Positions 54,731 through 64,000 of a stretch of 64,000 nucleotides of DNA are shown here, in pieces. Source of the stretch: Phoenicibacter congonensis (GTDB lineage: Bacteria > Actinomycetota > Coriobacteriia > Coriobacteriales > Eggerthellaceae); the NCBI RefSeq assembly GCF_900169485.1, contig NZ_LT821227.1, positions 248,001-312,000 on the forward strand, read 5' to 3'. Position numbers and translations under genes: made by a program. A model generated the notes under the pieces. The model saw nothing but the letters and a program-made list of their open reading frames with translations. It ran no database searches and was not told the origin of the DNA. The stretch's first letter is position 1. Each line of letters starts with the position of its first letter.

Positions 54731-56725
54731 ATGGCAAATCAAGAAGCTTTTAGGATTCTCATTGATGGAATGCACTGCGGCAATTGTGCAATGAATGTTG
54801 AGAATCATTTGAATGGCGTTCCTGGCGTCGTAACAGCCACTGTTAGCCTTGCTTCTAATTCAGGAAAAGTTGTTTATGATACAACGCTCACGACTCCTGA
54901 AGATGTTTTGAAAGTCTTTAATGATCTGTCTTTTTCTGCCAAGATCGTCGAGGGCGACAACAAGATGAAAATATTAAAAGAACGAAAGGCGAAAGCGCAA
55001 AAACAAGAAAAACGCGACCTCTCTGCATTTGTGATATCAGCTGTTATTACAGTAGTTGTTGTCTCGATTTGCATGATTCCCGGGTGGCACATGCACACCG
55101 GGAAACTGATTTATGATGCCCTAGCTTCTGCAGGTTTTGGAACTTCTGCATCAGGAGATGCGATGGCAATGCACATGTTTTGTGCGAACGTGCTCGTGAT
55201 GTTGTTAACAATTCCAGTTCAGTTTGTTTTTGGGGCTAAGTTTTACAAAGGAGCTGTTGCTTCAATCAAAAGTGGCATGGCGAACATGGATGTGTTAGTT
55301 GCGGCGGGCACAACAATTGCATTTCTTTTTTCTATCTACATTACTTTTGGTGATTCGACAATAAATGATGGAATGCCCTATTTTGAAACATGTGACATGT
55401 TGATAACTTTTGTAATGTTAGGCAAACTTCTGGAATCGCGTGCTAAAACTCATGCTGGAGACGCAGTTGAAAAGCTCATTCGTCTGACACCAGACACGGT
55501 TACAGTTATCTCTAAGACTGGAGAAACTCACGAGGCTTCAATTGAGGACGTTTTCCCAGGTGAGATGTTGATTATCAACAAGGGTGATAATTTCCCTGTT
55601 GATGGAGAAGTGAAAAATGGCACGAGCCAAGTTGATGAGAGCATGCTTACAGGTGAAGCCGAGCTTGTTGAGAAGAAAAAGGGTGATCAAGTTTCAGCTG
55701 GAACACTGAATTTGGGTTCGAAAATTGTGATTGTTGCAAAAAGCGTTGGTGGCGACACTCAATTAGCGCACATCATTCAAGCTGTTGAAGACGCCGAAAG
55801 CTCAAAGCCTTCAATTCAGAGGATTGCTGACAAAATTGCTGGAATTTTTGTGCCTGCGATTTTTATTATTGCTGCGATTACCTTTGTTGGTTGGCTCATT
55901 TATGGTTTTTCTCAAAGTGGCACCCCTGGAGACATTCTCAAAAATGCAATTTTGCCTGCAATTGCGACCATTTGTGTTGCCTGTCCTTGTGCTCTTGGAC
56001 TGGCGACTCCAACTGCACTCATGGTTGGAATGGGAAAAGGAGCAGAACTTGGCATACTCATTAAAGATGGCGAGATGCTTGAAACTGCGTGCAAAATCAA
56101 CACCTGCGTTTTTGATAAAACTGGCACTTTAACGACTGGAGTTGTGCTTGACACCGAGGATGCCAGCATAGTTGTAAAAAATGACAAGATCAAACCAGAC
56201 GCAAAGGACGCAATCTCTGCTTTGAAAAACATGGGCGTCACGCCTTGGATGGTTTCTGGAGACAAGAGAGACCGTGCAGAAGAGATTGCTGGTCAGGTGG
56301 GAATTTCTCCTGACAATTTAGTGTGCGAAGTTCTTCCTACAGAAAAGGGTGAGCATGTCGATGAGATTAAGGCAAGCAGACCGGCTGGAATTCTTGCATT
56401 TGTCGGTGATGGCATAAACGATGCTCCTGCTCTTGCAAAGGCCGATGTTGGAATCGCAATGTCGAGTGGCACCGATGTCGCAATCGACGCAGGTTCAATT
56501 GTTTTAATGCACAACAAAGTTACCGACGTTGTAAAGGCGATTGATCTTTCAAAGGCGACTTTAAGAAAGATTAAGCAAAACCTGTTTTGGGCCCTCATAT
56601 ATAACTGCATTATGATTCCATTGGCAGTATTCGGAATTTTGGCACCAGCAGTTGCAGGTGCAGCAATGGCTTTATCTTCTGTGACTGTGGTTTCAAACTC
56701 TCTTTTGTTGAAAAGTTTCAAGTAA
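54731..56725 (+). CDS. copA: P-type copper-transporting ATPase
   Basis: This 664-residue P1B-type ATPase has one N-terminal HMA metal-binding domain (GMHCGNCAMNVENH), membrane segments, the actuator motif DESMLTGEAE, the CPC metal site in ACPCALGLATP, the phosphorylation motif DKTGTLTTG, and GDGINDAPALAKAD. It would export Cu(I). It is somewhat shorter than the about 740-830 residues of CopA proteins because it has only one HMA domain; the ATP-binding domain also looks compact, and HP-locus residues were not securely located. No copper chaperone or regulator is adjacent. Confidence 0.92.
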   Translation: MANQEAFRILIDGMHCGNCAMNVENHLNGVPGVVTATVSLASNSGKVVYDTTLTTPEDVLKVFNDLSFSAKIVEGDNKMKILKERKAKAQKQEKRDLSAFVISAVITVVVVSICMIPGWHMHTGKLIYDALASAGFGTSASGDAMAMHMFCANVLVMLLTIPVQFVFGAKFYKGAVASIKSGMANMDVLVAAGTTIAFLFSIYITFGDSTINDGMPYFETCDMLITFVMLGKLLESRAKTHAGDAVEKLIRLTPDTVTVISKTGETHEASIEDVFPGEMLIINKGDNFPVDGEVKNGTSQVDESMLTGEAELVEKKKGDQVSAGTLNLGSKIVIVAKSVGGDTQLAHIIQAVEDAESSKPSIQRIADKIAGIFVPAIFIIAAITFVGWLIYGFSQSGTPGDILKNAILPAIATICVACPCALGLATPTALMVGMGKGAELGILIKDGEMLETACKINTCVFDKTGTLTTGVVLDTEDASIVVKNDKIKPDAKDAISALKNMGVTPWMVSGDKRDRAEEIAGQVGISPDNLVCEVLPTEKGEHVDEIKASRPAGILAFVGDGINDAPALAKADVGIAMSSGTDVAIDAGSIVLMHNKVTDVVKAIDLSKATLRKIKQNLFWALIYNCIMIPLAVFGILAPAVAGAAMALSSVTVVSNSLLLKSFK

Positions 56726-56730
56726 CCGTC

Positions 56731-56749
56731 AACCGCGCGGTTTATTTTT
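56731..56749 (+). terminator. Terminator-like short hairpin after copA
   Basis: AACC-GCGC-GGTT is followed by TTATTTTT, starting 5 bp after the copA stop. The short stem lowers confidence. Confidence 0.4.
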
Positions 56750-56811
56750 CTCACGTGTGCCCTGTGCTAAAATTAGCTATTGCATTATTGACAATCTAGA
56801 AGGGAGAGCAA

Positions 56812-57375
56812 GTGGCCCAAATTTCGACCGCTGATTTCAGAAACGGAATGTGCATCGAATATAACGGTAAGCTTTGCACTATCGTTGAATTTCAGCATGT
56901 AAAACCTGGAAAAGGAAGTGCGTTTGTTCGCACAAAACTGAAAGACATCAGAACGGGCCGCGTAGTAGACTACACCTTCAATTCAGGCGTAAAATTCGAA
57001 AATGTTCGTCTTGAAACTAAGAAGATGCAATATCTCTACAACGATGGCGCTGATTATTATTTCATGGACAATGACACCTATGAGCAGATGTCAATGCCAA
57101 AAGAAACCGTTGGCGAGGCAGCCAAATGGTTGAAAGAAAACGACGATGCTTCACTGCTTTATGCGGGTGATGATTTGATTTCTATTGAACCTCCAATGTT
57201 TGTTGAGCTTGAAGTTACAGCAACTGAACCTGGATTTAAAGGAAACACAGTTCAAGACACTTTAAAGCCTGCAACTCTTGAAACGGGTGTGGAAGTTCAA
57301 GTTCCTACATTTATCGAAATTGGGGATGTTCTTCAAATGGACACCCGCGACGGTCGTTTTGTTAAAAGAGTCTAG
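56812..57375 (+). CDS. efp: Translation elongation factor P
   Basis: This 187-residue three-domain protein rescues ribosomes stalled on polyproline. The N-terminal loop that carries the modifiable residue reads KPGKGSAFVRTK with Lys. The C-terminal signature appears as GLEVQVPTFIEIGD-like (VEVQVPTFIEIGDV), ending DTRDGRFVKRV. GTG start with AAGGGAG upstream. It opens a co-directional block. No EpmA/B is seen. Confidence 0.97.
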   Translation: MAQISTADFRNGMCIEYNGKLCTIVEFQHVKPGKGSAFVRTKLKDIRTGRVVDYTFNSGVKFENVRLETKKMQYLYNDGADYYFMDNDTYEQMSMPKETVGEAAKWLKENDDASLLYAGDDLISIEPPMFVELEVTATEPGFKGNTVQDTLKPATLETGVEVQVPTFIEIGDVLQMDTRDGRFVKRV

Positions 57376-57397
57376 TCATATTAGAAAAGGGAAGAAG

Positions 57398-59278
57398 ATG
57401 TCACGCTTGAAGATAATGGATACGACGATTCGCGACGGGCAACAAAGCTTGTGGGCGACTCGTATGACCATTGGCGACATTTTGCCGATTTTGCCAAAAA
57501 TGGACAAAGTTGGCTATTGGGCAATCGAAGCTTGGGGTGGTGCTACATTTGACTCATGCTTGAGATTTTTGGATGAGAATCCATGGGAGAGGCTCCGCTC
57601 GATAAAAGCAATGACGCCAAACACCCCACTTGCAATGCTATCTCGTGGCCAAAACCTCGTTGGATACAAACACTATTCAAAAGACATTGTCACACGCTTC
57701 ATTCACGCAGCCCACACTAATGGTGTTGAAGTTTTCCGTGTTTTCGATGCGTTGAATGACATTCGAAACATCACAGACAACGCTGAGGCAATTCTAGAAT
57801 GTGGTGGTCTTTTTGAAGGCGCAATTTCTTACACAATTTCGCCAGTTCACACACTTGACTCCTATCTTGAATATGCTCAAAAGCTCAAGGATTTGGGTGC
57901 ACACACCATTTGCATAAAGGACATGGCAGGCATGCTCACACCATACAGAACTGAGCGAATTGTTACGGCTTTCAACAAAGAGATTGGCCTTCCAGTTCAT
58001 GTGCATTCTCATTATGTTGGTGGCATGGCTTCCACAAACATCATTAAAGCAGCAGAAGCTGGTGCAGAAATTGCTGACACTGCTCATGCCCCATTGGCTT
58101 TTGGAAACTCACACCCAGCCGTTGAAATGATTGTTGCTTCACTCAATGAAAGCAAATTTAACACCGACCTTGACCTCGATCTTTTGTTTGAGATTAGCGA
58201 TTATTGGGAAAATGTGAGAAAGAAGAATCACTACAAGCAAGGCGTTTCTTCTTTGATGCACATGAAGGTTTATTCTCATCAAGTTCCTGGCGGCATGATG
58301 AGCAACTTGGTTAGCCAGCTTGAGGCTCAAAAAGCATCGGATCGTCTAGAAGAAGTGATGGAAGAGATTCCACGCGTTCGTGCAGAGGTTGGTTACCCAC
58401 CACTTGTAACTCCAATGTCACAAATTGTTGGCACGCAAGCTGTGTTTAATGTTCTAACAGGTAAACGCTGGAGTGTTATTTCTGCAGAAATGAAGGATTA
58501 TCTAAAGGGCTATTACGGAAAAGCTCCAGGAGAAATTGATAAAGACATCTTGTTGAAGGCAACTGGCGGTGAAGGAATTTTGCCACCCGACGTTGCTCCT
58601 TGCACACTCGCAACGACAACGTTTGAAGACTTCAAAGAAGAAATTGGTGATTTAGCGAAATCAGACGAAGACGTTTTGATGTATGCGCTTTTCCCTAATT
58701 CTGCAAGAACATATCTCTCAAAACATCAAGCACAAGAAAATGTCGACTTCATGCCTGAAAGTGAAGTGTCGTCAGCAAAAGAGGAGGATTACGTGGATAT
58801 TCAACAAATTAAAGAGCTTGTTAATGTTGTTCAAGAGACCGGCGTTGGCGAGATTGTAGTTGAAGAGGCTGGCACAAAAGTTGCTGTGAGAATGCCTGGA
58901 TGCTGCGGAGTAGCTGCACCGGCAGTAGCAGCTCCAGCTCAAGCAGCGCCTGCACCTGCAGCAGCGCCTGCACCTGCAGCAGCCCCAGCTAGTGACAAGC
59001 CATCACACTGGATTCCTGTAAAAGCTCCAATGGTGGGCACATTCTATGAAGCTCCTGCTCCTGGCGAGGCACCTTTTGTAAAGGTCGGCGACGAAGTGGC
59101 AGCTGGTGAGACACTTTGCATCGTAGAGGCAATGAAACTCATGAATGAAATTACTGCTGACGAAGTTGGAGTTGTTAAAGAGGTTTGCTTGAAAGACTCA
59201 ACACCTGTTGAATTTGGAACAGTTTTGTTCTGGCTTGAGCCAATTTCAAGTGCCCAGTCAATCTCACAAAACGTATAG
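57398..59278 (+). CDS. Carboxyltransferase-biotin carrier subunit (PycB/OadA type)
   Basis: This 626-residue protein has an HMG-lyase-like TIM barrel (about 1-280; MDTTIRDGQQSLWATRM, KDMAGML with the carbamylated-Lys position, and HVHSHYVGG metal His pair), the PYC_OADA helical region (about 290-470), an Ala/Pro linker and a C-terminal biotinyl domain with EAMKLMNEI, biotin on Lys. With the biotin carboxylase gene 9 bp downstream it should form a two-subunit pyruvate carboxylase making oxaloacetate. The membrane subunits of oxaloacetate decarboxylase are not nearby. The ATG at 57398 follows GGGAAG; the longer frame overlapping efp is rejected. Confidence 0.9.
   Translation: MSRLKIMDTTIRDGQQSLWATRMTIGDILPILPKMDKVGYWAIEAWGGATFDSCLRFLDENPWERLRSIKAMTPNTPLAMLSRGQNLVGYKHYSKDIVTRFIHAAHTNGVEVFRVFDALNDIRNITDNAEAILECGGLFEGAISYTISPVHTLDSYLEYAQKLKDLGAHTICIKDMAGMLTPYRTERIVTAFNKEIGLPVHVHSHYVGGMASTNIIKAAEAGAEIADTAHAPLAFGNSHPAVEMIVASLNESKFNTDLDLDLLFEISDYWENVRKKNHYKQGVSSLMHMKVYSHQVPGGMMSNLVSQLEAQKASDRLEEVMEEIPRVRAEVGYPPLVTPMSQIVGTQAVFNVLTGKRWSVISAEMKDYLKGYYGKAPGEIDKDILLKATGGEGILPPDVAPCTLATTTFEDFKEEIGDLAKSDEDVLMYALFPNSARTYLSKHQAQENVDFMPESEVSSAKEEDYVDIQQIKELVNVVQETGVGEIVVEEAGTKVAVRMPGCCGVAAPAVAAPAQAAPAPAAAPAPAAAPASDKPSHWIPVKAPMVGTFYEAPAPGEAPFVKVGDEVAAGETLCIVEAMKLMNEITADEVGVVKEVCLKDSTPVEFGTVLFWLEPISSAQSISQNV
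58942..58977 (+). repeat. 18-bp tandem repeat in the Ala/Pro linker
   Basis: AGCAGCGCCTGCACCTGC occurs twice in tandem, followed by a partial third copy. It encodes the flexible Ala/Pro hinge before the biotinyl domain and is far richer in GC than its surroundings. Confidence 0.8.
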
Positions 59279-59287
59279 GAATTACTT

Positions 59288-60643
59288 ATGTTCAAAAAAA
59301 TCCTGATTGCTAACAGAGGTGAAGTTGCTCTGCGCGTTATTCGTGCAGCCAAAGAGCTTGGAGTCAAAACTGTTGCTGTTTATTCTGAGGCCGACAAAGA
59401 CTCTTTGCCTGTAAAGCTTGCTGATGAAGCAGTTTGTATTGGACCTGCTCCAGCGACTAAAAGCTACCTCGTTATGTCAAATATTATTGCTGCTGCCGAA
59501 AACACTGGTGCAGAAGCAATTCATCCAGGCTATGGCTTTTTAGCAGAAAATGCTGATTTTGCGAAAGCTTGCGAATTAAATGACATCAAGTTTATTGGTC
59601 CTTCCGCTGATTGCATTTCAATGATGGGAGACAAGGCGACAGCTCGCGAAACCATGATTAAGTGCGGTGTGCCGGTTGTTCCTGGAAGTGACGGAATTTG
59701 CGAAACTGTTGAAGAAGCTCGCGAATTTGCCGAGAGCGTTGGCTATCCTGTTCTTATTAAGGCCACTGCTGGTGGCGGTGGAAAGGGTATGCGTGAAGTT
59801 CACAAACCTGAAGATTTAGAATCTCAGTTTACGCAGGCTCAAGTTGAGGCTAAGGCTGCTTTTGGAAATGGTGATGTTTATCTTGAAAAACTTGTCTTGA
59901 GACCAAGACATGTTGAAATTCAAGTTTTGGCAGACGACTTCGACCACAGAATCGCACTTTGTGAGCGCGATTGTTCAATTCAGCGTAGACATCAGAAACT
60001 ATTGGAAGAAGCACCAAGCCCTGCTCTGACAGATGAACTTCGTCGTGAAATGGGTGTTGCTGCCACTAAAGCTGTTAGAGCGGTTGACTATCGCAACGCT
60101 GGAACGATTGAGTTTTTGCTTGATGAAGACGGCAAGTTTTATTTCATGGAAATGAACACTCGTGTTCAAGTCGAACACCCTGTGTCAGAGTTGATTACAG
60201 GTACTGACATCATCAAAGAACAGATTCGCATTGCTGCAGGTGAACCAATCAGCTGTGCTGACAGAGCTCCTTTCTCACCACAAGGCGCAGCAATAGAGAT
60301 GAGAATTAATGCAGAAGACGTTGACAACAAGTTCATGCCCACGCCTGGAAAAATCACGAAGTTTAGAATTCCTTCTGGGCCAGGCGTTCGTGTTGACACC
60401 TACCTCACAGAAGGCGCAAGCGTTTCTCCATTCTATGATTCGCTTGTTGCAAAACTCATTTGTTATGGTCAAGACCGTGAAGAGGCAGTTGCTCGTGCAA
60501 AGCGTGCCTTGGAAGAGTTTGAAGTTGAAGGAATTAAAACAACAATTCCTTTTCATCAAAGAGTTCTTGAGAATGAAGCATTTGTTGCAGGGGATGCTCA
60601 CACTGATTTTATAGACACTCAAATGCCAGACATTTTGGAATAG
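59288..60643 (+). CDS. Biotin carboxylase subunit (PycA/AccC type)
   Basis: This 451-residue ATP-grasp enzyme carboxylates biotin. It begins KILIANRGEVALRVIRA, has the ATP loop KATAGGGGKGMREV, ERDCSIQRRHQKLLEEAPSP, and EMNTRVQVEHPVSELITG. Its length is that of a stand-alone biotin carboxylase. Being 9 bp after the biotinyl/carboxyltransferase gene, it most likely completes the two-subunit pyruvate carboxylase, although it could also serve acetyl-CoA carboxylase. Confidence 0.93.
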   Translation: MFKKILIANRGEVALRVIRAAKELGVKTVAVYSEADKDSLPVKLADEAVCIGPAPATKSYLVMSNIIAAAENTGAEAIHPGYGFLAENADFAKACELNDIKFIGPSADCISMMGDKATARETMIKCGVPVVPGSDGICETVEEAREFAESVGYPVLIKATAGGGGKGMREVHKPEDLESQFTQAQVEAKAAFGNGDVYLEKLVLRPRHVEIQVLADDFDHRIALCERDCSIQRRHQKLLEEAPSPALTDELRREMGVAATKAVRAVDYRNAGTIEFLLDEDGKFYFMEMNTRVQVEHPVSELITGTDIIKEQIRIAAGEPISCADRAPFSPQGAAIEMRINAEDVDNKFMPTPGKITKFRIPSGPGVRVDTYLTEGASVSPFYDSLVAKLICYGQDREEAVARAKRALEEFEVEGIKTTIPFHQRVLENEAFVAGDAHTDFIDTQMPDILE

Positions 60644-60659
60644 AATCTGGAGGCTGGTT

Positions 60660-61016
60660 ATGGCAAGAAATTTTTCGTCACCTTCAATGTCAATTGCACC
60701 TGGTGTTGTTGATCGCGTAATTACAATAGCGGCAAGCGAAGTTGAGGGCGTTGCTTCAGTGTGCTCTTTCCGCTCATGCAATGTTGTTTCGCAATTCATT
60801 AGTTGCGCAAAAATTGCGCCAGTTGAAACTGCCGTTAATGAGAATGGCAAGCTAGATGTAAAAATTCACATTGCTTGCAAATATGGTTATTCAATTCCAG
60901 AGGTTGCGAATAAAGTTCGCGAAAACATTGCAGACGCTCTTTTCCTTCAAACTGGTATTGAGATTGGAAAAGTTGACGTGTCGGTTGAGGGCGTTACTTT
61001 TAGCAAAGTAGCCTAA
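60660..61016 (+). CDS. Asp23/Gls24-family envelope stress protein
   Basis: This 118-residue protein shows the family pattern: SIAPGVVDRVITIAASEVEGVASV near the N-terminus and VDVSVEGVTF at the end. Asp23-family proteins lie under the membrane and respond to cell-wall stress. It is preceded by GGAG and located between the carboxylase and nusB, an order common in Gram-positive genomes. Confidence 0.88.
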   Translation: MARNFSSPSMSIAPGVVDRVITIAASEVEGVASVCSFRSCNVVSQFISCAKIAPVETAVNENGKLDVKIHIACKYGYSIPEVANKVRENIADALFLQTGIEIGKVDVSVEGVTFSKVA

Positions 61017-61041
61017 ATACTAACAGTAGGGCTAAAAGAAT

Positions 61042-61491
61042 ATGGCACACAAACACGAGAGAAGTCTTTCCCGTCGAACAGCTGTGCAAGTTTTGTTCGC
61101 ATGGGAGATGAGAAAATCAACTGAAGAGGGTAAAAAACTTGAAGTGACACCCGATTCTTTGATGGAAAATGGCGAGTTAGATTTAATTGAAGGACCCATG
61201 GATGATTATGCTCAAATGCTGATTCATGGTGTGATGAATAACATAGATGAAATTGATGAGAGACTTTCAAATTTGTCAAAAAATTGGTCTATTGACCGTA
61301 TGTCCCTCGTCGATTTGAACATTATTCGCGTTGCCATATTCGAAATGCTTCACGTTGATGATGTTCCAGTTTCTGTGACGATTGATGAAGCAGTTGAGCT
61401 TGCAAAAGGGTTTGGTGGCGCTGAGTCACACAAATTCGTAAATGGAATTCTTGGCGCTATTGCACAAGGTATCGAGGGCGAAGAGGCTTAA
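61042..61491 (+). CDS. nusB: Transcription antitermination factor NusB
   Basis: This 149-residue all-helical protein has SLSRRTAVQVLFAWEM at the start and the conserved VPVSVTIDEAVELAKGFGGAESHKFVNGILGAI at the end. It helps rRNA transcription with NusE. The last base pair overlaps the ATG of xseB (TAATG). Confidence 0.96.
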   Translation: MAHKHERSLSRRTAVQVLFAWEMRKSTEEGKKLEVTPDSLMENGELDLIEGPMDDYAQMLIHGVMNNIDEIDERLSNLSKNWSIDRMSLVDLNIIRVAIFEMLHVDDVPVSVTIDEAVELAKGFGGAESHKFVNGILGAIAQGIEGEEA

Positions 61492-61706
61492 TGGCTTTAG
61501 CGGATTTTTCGAAAGAGCTTTCACAAAACAAAGAGCGACTTCAGGAAATTGGCGAGCAAGTGGATTCTGAAAATGTTTCCACAGACGATCTTTTGTCTAT
61601 GCTTGAAGAGGCAGTAAACATTGGCATGGATGTTTGTGAACAGGTTAAAGAAAAAGTTGTTCTTGACGAAAAATCGGAGCAAGATAAGAACGATGGCGGA
61701 GAATAA
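61491..61706 (+). CDS. xseB: Exodeoxyribonuclease VII small subunit-like protein
   Basis: This 71-residue helical protein fits XseB in size and in the pattern SFSKELSQNKERLQEI... with LLSMLEEAVNIGMDVCEQVKEKV at positions about 33-55. ExoVII degrades single-stranded DNA; the large subunit XseA is not in the window. Its ATG overlaps the nusB stop and its end overlaps dxs by 14 bp. Confidence 0.7.
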   Translation: MALADFSKELSQNKERLQEIGEQVDSENVSTDDLLSMLEEAVNIGMDVCEQVKEKVVLDEKSEQDKNDGGE

Positions 61707-63561
61707 CCGTATACTCGATGTAATCTCACGACCTTCTGATGTTCAATTTTTAACTGATGAAGAACTTGAGATTCTTGCGAATGAAATCAGAGAGGAAATA
61801 ATTTCTGTTACCTCAACTAACGGAGGCCACATTGCGCCTTCGCTCGGTGCGGTCGATTTGATTCTTGCAGTTCACAGCGAAATTGATGTTCCAAAAGATA
61901 AATTGATTTTTGATGTTGGGCATCAATCCTATGCTCACATGTTATTGTGTGGAAAAGTTGATAGTTTTAAAACACTTCGTGAGTTTGGTGGTTTTCCTGG
62001 CTTTCCGCGACCAAGTGTTAGTCAATATGACAGTAATGTTGCGGGGCATGCTTCTGATTCGCTTTCAGTTGCAGCAGGTTATGCGCTAACAAATCGTCTG
62101 AACAACACCGACTCAAAAGTTGTGACAATCATTGGAGACGCCGCAATTGAAGGTGGGATGGCACTCGAAGCGCTGAATTATATTGGCTCAAAACAGCTGA
62201 AAATGATTATTATTCTAAATGATAATGCGATGGCAATTTCAGCTTCTGTCGGGGCAATAACAAGACATTTAAGCAACATTCGTGCAACAAAAAACTATCG
62301 CAACGCTCGCAGTGCAATGAAACAACGGCTTTCAGAACGAGGCGAATTTGGCAAACGTGCGATTGATTTTGTTAGCAGAACGAAATCTTCTTTAAAATCG
62401 ATGCTATTTCCGCAATCTATGGTTTTTGAAAAGATGGGAATCATGTGCACACCTCCCATCAATGGAAATTCAATATCAGAAGTTCGCGAAATGATTGATC
62501 TTGTGAAAGATGTCGATGGGCCTGTGCTCATTCATGCGATCACTCGTAAAGGAAAGGGCTATGCACCTGCTGAACTTGACCCTGAAGGCTTTCACGGAGT
62601 TGGCAAGTTTGATGTTGCAACTGGAAAGCCGATTTGTCGCGTGGCGACAAAATGGACAGATGTTTTTGGTGATGAGTTAGTTGAACTAGCGAAAGAAAAC
62701 GAAGACATTGTTGCCATTACTGCTGCAATGGAAGGTGGCTGCGGGTTAAAGAAATTTCATAGGGAATTTCCTGATCGCTTTATTGATGTGGGAATTGCAG
62801 AGGAAAATGCCGTAGGCATAGCTTCTGGTCTTGCATATTCTGGAAAGCTTCCTGTGGTTTGCATATATTCGACATTTTTACAGCGTGCCATCGATCAGAT
62901 GATGATTGACATTTGTCTAGAGAAAAAGCACGTGATTTTTGCTATTGACAGAGCTGGACTTGTGGGCGACGATGGGCCAACTCATCACGGTGAGTTTGAT
63001 TTGGCCTACCTCAGAATGATGCCAAACATGACAGTCATTGCTCCTAGTGGAGAAGTTGAACTTCAAAAAGCTCTCAAATTCGCAGTTGAGTGTGACGGCC
63101 CTGTTGCAATTCGTTATCCCAGAGGAAATTGCCCGCATTATGCTGTCCATCATCCGGAGTTTAAAATGGGAAAGTCACGAGAAATCAAACCTGGTGATGA
63201 TGTCAAAGTTTTAGCTTTTGGGAAAATGACTAAGACCGCTGTGGAGACTTCTAAAATCCTAGAAATGAATGGGATTTCTTGCGGTGTTTTTGACATGCGT
63301 TTTGTAAAGCCTTTAGACAAAGATGCGATAGCGCAGGCTTCTCGAGCACAGGTAGTTGTGACAATTGAGGATGGCATTTTGCAAGGAGGAGCAGGCGAAG
63401 CTGCTGTAGCTGAACTTGCAAAAAATTGTGAAAAAATGCCGAAAGTTTTAACTTTTGGATTTGATGATCAATTTGTTGAACATGGTACGTGCGGGGAATT
63501 ATTTACATCTCTCGGTTTACATCCTGGCAGTATTGCTGACAAAATAATGAATTCCCTATAA
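61693..63561 (+). CDS. dxs: 1-deoxy-D-xylulose-5-phosphate synthase
   Basis: This 622-residue thiamine-diphosphate enzyme makes DXP from pyruvate and glyceraldehyde 3-phosphate, the first MEP-pathway step. Motifs include GGHIAPSLGAVDL, DVGHQSYAHM, the ThDP motif GDAAIEGGMALEALN..LNDN, and VGIAEENAVGIASGLAY and DRAGLVGDDGPTHHGEFDL. The start ATG at 61693 replaces a longer frame; it overlaps xseB. IspE of the same pathway is at 48 kb. Confidence 0.96.
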   Translation: MAENNRILDVISRPSDVQFLTDEELEILANEIREEIISVTSTNGGHIAPSLGAVDLILAVHSEIDVPKDKLIFDVGHQSYAHMLLCGKVDSFKTLREFGGFPGFPRPSVSQYDSNVAGHASDSLSVAAGYALTNRLNNTDSKVVTIIGDAAIEGGMALEALNYIGSKQLKMIIILNDNAMAISASVGAITRHLSNIRATKNYRNARSAMKQRLSERGEFGKRAIDFVSRTKSSLKSMLFPQSMVFEKMGIMCTPPINGNSISEVREMIDLVKDVDGPVLIHAITRKGKGYAPAELDPEGFHGVGKFDVATGKPICRVATKWTDVFGDELVELAKENEDIVAITAAMEGGCGLKKFHREFPDRFIDVGIAEENAVGIASGLAYSGKLPVVCIYSTFLQRAIDQMMIDICLEKKHVIFAIDRAGLVGDDGPTHHGEFDLAYLRMMPNMTVIAPSGEVELQKALKFAVECDGPVAIRYPRGNCPHYAVHHPEFKMGKSREIKPGDDVKVLAFGKMTKTAVETSKILEMNGISCGVFDMRFVKPLDKDAIAQASRAQVVVTIEDGILQGGAGEAAVAELAKNCEKMPKVLTFGFDDQFVEHGTCGELFTSLGLHPGSIADKIMNSL

Positions 63562-63574
63562 TTTTTCTCAGGTG

Positions 63575-64000
63575 ATGAACCAAGAAAATGAACATACTCA
63601 GTTTGTGCCAAGGGTGCAGCGCATTTGGTCAGGAGAAGAAATCTCTCGCAAAATTCTGCCCTGTATTCTAAACATTGGCGAATCTTTAATGCGAGCAGGC
63701 GCCGACGTTAATCATGTGGAACGCTTGATTGAACGTTTGGGCATTGCCTATGGCGCAAAGCACATGAATGTTTTTGTTATTACCGAAAGCATAATTGTCA
63801 CAATGACTATTTCTGATGGGCGAGAATATACTCAAACTCGAAGAGTTGGTCCAACTGAAATTAACTTTTACAAACTTGAGTGTTTAAACAAACTTTGTCG
63901 CTCAGTTCACCACATGCCTCTACCGCCTGATGAGTTGCAGGCGAGGTTTAGAGAGATAGATGGCGAAGCTCGCACAACAAGCTGGATTTATGTTGGAGCT
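63575..64000 (+). CDS. ThrE-type threonine/serine exporter, N-terminal part
   Basis: The frame starts with ATG at 63575 and runs to the window end, giving 142 residues. LNIGESLMRAGADVNHVERLIERL and MNVFVITESIIVTMT match the conserved N-terminal (DUF1212) domain of ThrE/YjjP exporters, which precedes the membrane helices. AGGTG is very close to the ATG, so the exact start is not certain. It follows dxs after 13 bp. Confidence 0.8.
   Translation, partial: MNQENEHTQFVPRVQRIWSGEEISRKILPCILNIGESLMRAGADVNHVERLIERLGIAYGAKHMNVFVITESIIVTMTISDGREYTQTRRVGPTEINFYKLECLNKLCRSVHHMPLPPDELQARFREIDGEARTTSWIYVGA

Noticed and set aside
57278-57397. N-terminal extension of the carboxyltransferase gene overlapping efp
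   Set aside because: The true ATG at 57398 has its own ribosome binding site and begins exactly at the conserved barrel.

Overview
The window is an AT-rich chromosomal segment around a bacterial replication origin. The low-GC, Gram-positive gene set (YidC without a periplasmic domain, KhpB/Jag, Asp23, TrkH, LTA-synthase-like and teichoic-acid enzymes), the dnaA/parAB order, frequent TTG/GTG starts and several apparently leaderless genes fit a monoderm bacterium. My best guess is a low-GC member of the Coriobacteriia (Actinomycetota). That assignment is inference from family recall, not from a search; a Bacillota host is the alternative.

Layout. 0.3-9.9 kb is mostly on the minus strand: a partial XRE regulator, two peptidases (M20, and M18 on plus), gyrA, gyrB and dnaN. 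9.94-10.51 kb is an AT-rich gap with DnaA-box-like sites and direct repeats, the likely oriC. Gene orientation flips there: rightward come a GHKL-ATPase/winged-helix protein, dnaA, rpmH, rnpA, yidD, yidC, khpB, parA and parB. A 1.2-kb gene-free centromere with six intact parS sites follows (17.07-18.30 kb). 18.3-23.5 kb holds a tail-anchored unknown protein, rlmN, a DhnA-type aldolase and a three-gene J-domain/HIRAN/Sel1 cassette. 23.8-31.6 kb carries two ABC importers (dpp-like with a permease-ATPase fusion, and a TrpX-type system) with tadA between them.

31.8-42 kb is the most unusual region. It encodes a giant winged-helix-nucleotidyltransferase / choline-type kinase / winged-helix-nucleotidyltransferase protein, an ethanolamine-type APC permease, an amidohydrolase, and on the opposite strand a YidC-CDP-glycerol glycerophosphotransferase fusion followed by a membrane sulfatase-fold enzyme. 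Together these look like a pathway that imports an amino alcohol, activates it as a CDP derivative and places it on, or builds, a teichoic-acid-like polymer. A flippase and a Na/Pi transporter at 50-53.6 kb may feed the same envelope process.

42-56.7 kb is mixed: rsgA, an OB-like lipoprotein, trkH with a 47-residue membrane peptide abutting its start, a CBS protein, YtxH/PRC-barrel proteins, ispE, fdhD and copA. 56.8-64 kb is one co-directional housekeeping block: efp, a two-subunit pyruvate carboxylase-type enzyme, asp23, nusB, xseB, dxs and the start of a ThrE-type exporter. I saw no tRNA, rRNA, CRISPR array, transposase or prophage genes.
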